NCBI GenBank assembly: GCA_039184055.1
Contig: JBCDBH010000300.1
Span: 1-7,314 of the forward strand
Length of the DNA stretch: 7,314 bases
Origin: JBCDBH01 sp039184055
Lineage (GTDB): Bacteria; Acidobacteriota; Thermoanaerobaculia; Multivoradales; J023
Direction of reading: 5' to 3'
The notes under the pieces were generated by a model that worked only from the letters and a program-made list of their open reading frames with translations, was not told where the DNA came from and ran no database searches. Below, one piece after another: positions 5,476 through 7,314 of this stretch. A program made the position numbers and the translations under genes. Each line of letters starts with the position of its first letter. Position 1 is the stretch's first letter.

Positions 5476-7179
5476 CTACATCTTGCTGTAGCTCGGCCCA
5501 CCGCCACCCTCGGGTGGCACCCAGGTGATGATCTGGTACGGGTCCATGATGTCGCAGGTCTTGCAGTGCACGCAGTTGGAGGCGTTGATCTGCAGCCGTT
5601 TGCCCGTTTGGTGCGCGGCGTCGTCGACGATCTCGTAGACCGCCGCCGGGCAGAAGCGCTCGCAGGGATTGGCGAACTCCTGCGCGCACACTGTCACGCA
5701 ATGCTCGGGATCGTGCACGTGGAGATGCACCGGCTGGTTCTCCTCGTGCGCGGTACCCGAGTTGTAGACGTTGGCGAGCCGATCGAAGGTCAGCTCACCG
5801 TCGTACTCGACGGGTTTGGGCGCCTCGAGGTCCGGGTGCTCGGTCAGCTTGTGCATACGCGTGTGTCCAGCGACGGCATCGAGCCGCTCTTTGTAGCCCC
5901 AGCCACGACCACCGGTGAATTGACCGATCGCCGCCTGGAAATAGCCCGCCGGTACACCCTTCTCGAAGGCCTGATGGAAATTACGTGACGGATAGAGCTG
6001 CTCCTTGATCCAGCTCGACTCGATCCGGTCGCGATAATCCGCCATCACGTCTTCCATGATCGGCGTTTCTTCACCGTCTTTGAGCGCCTCGAAAATCGTC
6101 TCGGCCGCCAACATGCCGCTCTTCATCGCCAGATGCACACCCTTGAGCCGTTGCGAATCGAGCATGCCTGCCGTATCGCCGATCAGCGCGAAGCCATTGC
6201 CATAGGGCTTGGGCATCGAATACCAGCCGCCCTCGGGAATCGCCTTGGCGCCGTAGAACTGCATCGTGCCGCCTTCGAGGATCTTGCGCACCTTCGGGTT
6301 CGTCTTGTAGCGCTGGAATTCGGCGTGCGGATCGTAGAGCGGATTCTCGTAATCCAGCCCGACCACCAAGCCGACAATCACCAGGTTGTCCTTCATCGCA
6401 TAGATGAAGCCACCACCGAAGGTCTTCATGTCGAGTGGCCAGCCCGCCGAGTGCACGATGTCACCCGGCGCCATCCGTCCTTCCGGGACCTCCCAAATCT
6501 CCTTCAGACCGATTGCGTAGAGCTGGGGATTCTGACCCGCCATCAAATCGAAACGATGCTCGAGTTGCTTCGCCACCGTGCCACGTGGTCCCTCACCGAG
6601 CACCACGCAACGGGCGCGAATATCCACTCCCGGCTCGTAATTCGCCTTCGGTCGGCCATGCTCGTCGATGCCACGATCACCTGTGCGCACCCCGACCACG
6701 GTGGGCTGCCCGTCGACCTCCTCCACCAACGCCTGTGTCGCCGCGAACTCATAGAAGATGTCGACCCCGACATCTTCCACCAGCGGCGCCATCCATTTAC
6801 AGATCCGGCCCAGCGAGCCGACGTACTTGCCCGCATTCTGCAGCGGTGGCGGCAGCGGCTTGATCGACGCGCCACCCTTCTCGGTCAGCCACCAAAAATG
6901 CTCCTTCGCCACCGGCGCCTCGAACGGCGCCTCCCGCCAATCGTTCGGCATCAGCTCCTGAAGCGCCTTCGGATCCACCACCGCGCCCGACAGAGCGTGC
7001 GCGCCGATCTCCTTGCCCTTCTCCAACACCGCGATCAAAGGCTCGAGCTGCTCGCTCGCTGGCACCGACTCATTGTGATCACGAATCAATCGACCCAAAT
7101 GGTACGCCCCGGCCAAGCTCGCCGGGCCCGCGCCCACAAACACCACATCCAGGTCCAGAACCTCGCGCTCTTCCGACAT
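5476..7179 (-). CDS. Electron-transfer flavoprotein:ubiquinone oxidoreductase (ETF-QO)
   Basis: ETF-QO is a monotopic inner-membrane flavoprotein that takes electrons from reduced ETF, itself reduced by acyl-CoA and related dehydrogenases, and passes them to ubiquinone or menaquinone. The 567 residues are a normal full length. The FAD Rossmann motif is VFVGAGPAS (13-21), with a second nucleotide contact at VVLGEGPRG (192-200). Family blocks follow: GGGFIYAMKDNLVIVGLVVGLDYENP (255-280), GFALIGDTAGMLD (329-341, the second FAD motif) and KGVHLAMKSGMLAAE (346-360). The C-terminus carries the ferredoxin-like 4Fe-4S site. FCPAAVYE (509-516) supplies Cys510, and NCVHCKTCDIMDP (535-547) supplies Cys536, Cys539 and Cys542. 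Additional cysteines at 494, 498 and 506 lie just before it. The ATG at 7179 follows an AGGAGA ribosome binding site. It is the first gene of the leftward operon. The genes for the ETF subunits are not in the window. Confidence 0.97.
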   Translation of the reverse strand: MSEEREVLDLDVVFVGAGPASLAGAYHLGRLIRDHNESVPASEQLEPLIAVLEKGKEIGAHALSGAVVDPKALQELMPNDWREAPFEAPVAKEHFWWLTEKGGASIKPLPPPLQNAGKYVGSLGRICKWMAPLVEDVGVDIFYEFAATQALVEEVDGQPTVVGVRTGDRGIDEHGRPKANYEPGVDIRARCVVLGEGPRGTVAKQLEHRFDLMAGQNPQLYAIGLKEIWEVPEGRMAPGDIVHSAGWPLDMKTFGGGFIYAMKDNLVIVGLVVGLDYENPLYDPHAEFQRYKTNPKVRKILEGGTMQFYGAKAIPEGGWYSMPKPYGNGFALIGDTAGMLDSQRLKGVHLAMKSGMLAAETIFEALKDGEETPIMEDVMADYRDRIESSWIKEQLYPSRNFHQAFEKGVPAGYFQAAIGQFTGGRGWGYKERLDAVAGHTRMHKLTEHPDLEAPKPVEYDGELTFDRLANVYNSGTAHEENQPVHLHVHDPEHCVTVCAQEFANPCERFCPAAVYEIVDDAAHQTGKRLQINASNCVHCKTCDIMDPYQIITWVPPEGGGGPSYSKM

Positions 7180-7277
7180 TATCTCTCCTGGGAATCACTC
7201 TCGCCGCAACCGCCACAGGCGCGGCGATCGAATGCTAGCATGTCGCCTTTGACAATCGCCCCCGTGGCGATTAGCAT
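7180..7277 (-). CDS. Possible 32-codon leader ORF overlapping ETF-QO (doubtful)
   Basis: On the minus strand an ATG at 7277 opens a 32-codon frame ending in a TAA (7181-7179) whose last base is the first base of the ETF-QO ATG (TAATG). The peptide would contain a CGGC cysteine pair near its end (FDRRACGGCGES). The frame also stays open upstream to the window edge, so it could instead be the tail of a longer leftward gene, but codons upstream of the ATG mostly do not end in G or C. No ribosome binding site sits close to the ATG, and the frame shares its bases with a good rightward promoter. An open frame of this length is expected by chance in GC-rich DNA. I list it only because of the neat stop-start overlap. 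Confidence 0.15.
7184..7190 (-). promoter_or_regulatory. Shine-Dalgarno site for ETF-QO
   Basis: Read on the minus strand, CAGGAGAGATAATG places an AGGAGA core about five bases before the ATG at 7179. It is the only good ribosome binding site found for the three leftward genes. This matches the view that the thioesterase and transferase are translated by coupling. Confidence 0.8.
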
Positions 7278-7280
7278 TCG
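7229..7280. repeat. Nested inverted repeats between ETF-QO and a gene beyond the edge
   Basis: The outer dyad is CGAATGCTA (7229-7237) and its exact complement TAGCATTCG (7272-7280), nine-base arms 34 bases apart. The left arm lies partly within a ten-base palindrome, ATGCTAGCAT (7232-7241). The inner dyad is AATCGCC (7254-7260) and GGCGATT (7266-7272), perfect seven-base arms with a five-base loop. There is no T-run after either, so they look more like operator half-sites than terminators. The hexamer TAGCAT or its complement occurs three times. This arrangement is seen directly; a regulatory role is inference. Confidence 0.5.
7249..7277 (+). promoter_or_regulatory. Predicted rightward sigma-70 type promoter
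   Basis: A perfect TTGACA (7249-7254) is followed after exactly 17 bases by TAGCAT (7272-7277), which matches the TATAAT consensus at four of six positions. It would start transcription near 7284, heading out of the window. A divergently oriented gene probably begins just beyond 7314. The seven-base inverted repeat 7254-7272 fills the spacer, so a protein bound there would lie between the two promoter elements. The promoter of ETF-QO itself must be in the same region, but no equally good leftward pair is visible. Confidence 0.5.
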
Positions 7281-7314
7281 CGGTCCGCGGGCTTGGCTAG
7301 CTCCTTTCCTTCGA

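Noticed and set aside
5474..5701. N-terminal extension of the thioesterase frame by 76 codons
   Set aside because: It lies opposite no independent signal and within the conserved iron-sulfur end of ETF-QO. Its peptide is Arg-rich low complexity, and the thioesterase family begins close to the ATG at 5473.
7203..7225. GC-rich bulged hairpin in the ETF-QO leader as a riboswitch or terminator
   Set aside because: The stem is two four-base segments with a bulge and no T-run. It does not match a riboswitch I recognise and is expected in GC-rich DNA.

Overview
The window comes from a GC-rich bacterial chromosome. Its genes are tightly packed, use GC-ending codons heavily, and include GTG starts. 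A complete electron-transfer-flavoprotein:ubiquinone oxidoreductase (ETF-QO) implies a quinone-based respiratory, fatty-acid-oxidising Gram-negative or similar bacterium. An environmental Acidobacteriota- or Myxococcota-like lineage would fit, but this is a weak inference from protein style. No rRNA, tRNA, CRISPR array, insertion sequence or phage gene is visible.

Layout. Bases 1-167 are a leader without a convincing gene, ending in a strong ribosome binding site. Bases 168-3981 carry four rightward genes. These are a small VOC (glyoxalase-fold) protein, an XPB-type superfamily 2 helicase overlapping its end, a DUF790/Bax1-type nuclease two bases after the helicase, and, after a 57-base gap, a lipoprotein with a DJ-1/PfpI (class I glutamine amidotransferase-like) domain. 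A 20-base gap separates this block from three leftward genes (7179 down to 4002). Read in their own direction these are ETF-QO, a type II (editing) thioesterase and an Sfp-type 4'-phosphopantetheinyl transferase, with gaps of 2 and 8 bases. The last 135 bases (7180-7314) hold the ETF-QO ribosome binding site, a good-looking rightward promoter and a set of inverted repeats.

How the genes work together. XPB and Bax1 are known from archaea as a physically interacting helicase-nuclease pair, and here the same pair lies in a bacterial operon, presumably for DNA repair or processing. It is unclear why a VOC gene leads this operon. In the leftward operon, the phosphopantetheinyl transferase would activate carrier proteins, the thioesterase would clear mis-primed carrier proteins, and ETF-QO would pass electrons from acyl-CoA dehydrogenases, via ETF, into the quinone pool. 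No synthase, carrier protein or ETF gene lies in the window, so the link to a particular product or pathway is inference. The most noteworthy items are the bacterial XPB-Bax1 pair, the lipid-anchored DJ-1/PfpI protein, the mixed ETF-QO/thioesterase/PPTase operon, and the structured intergenic region at the right edge.
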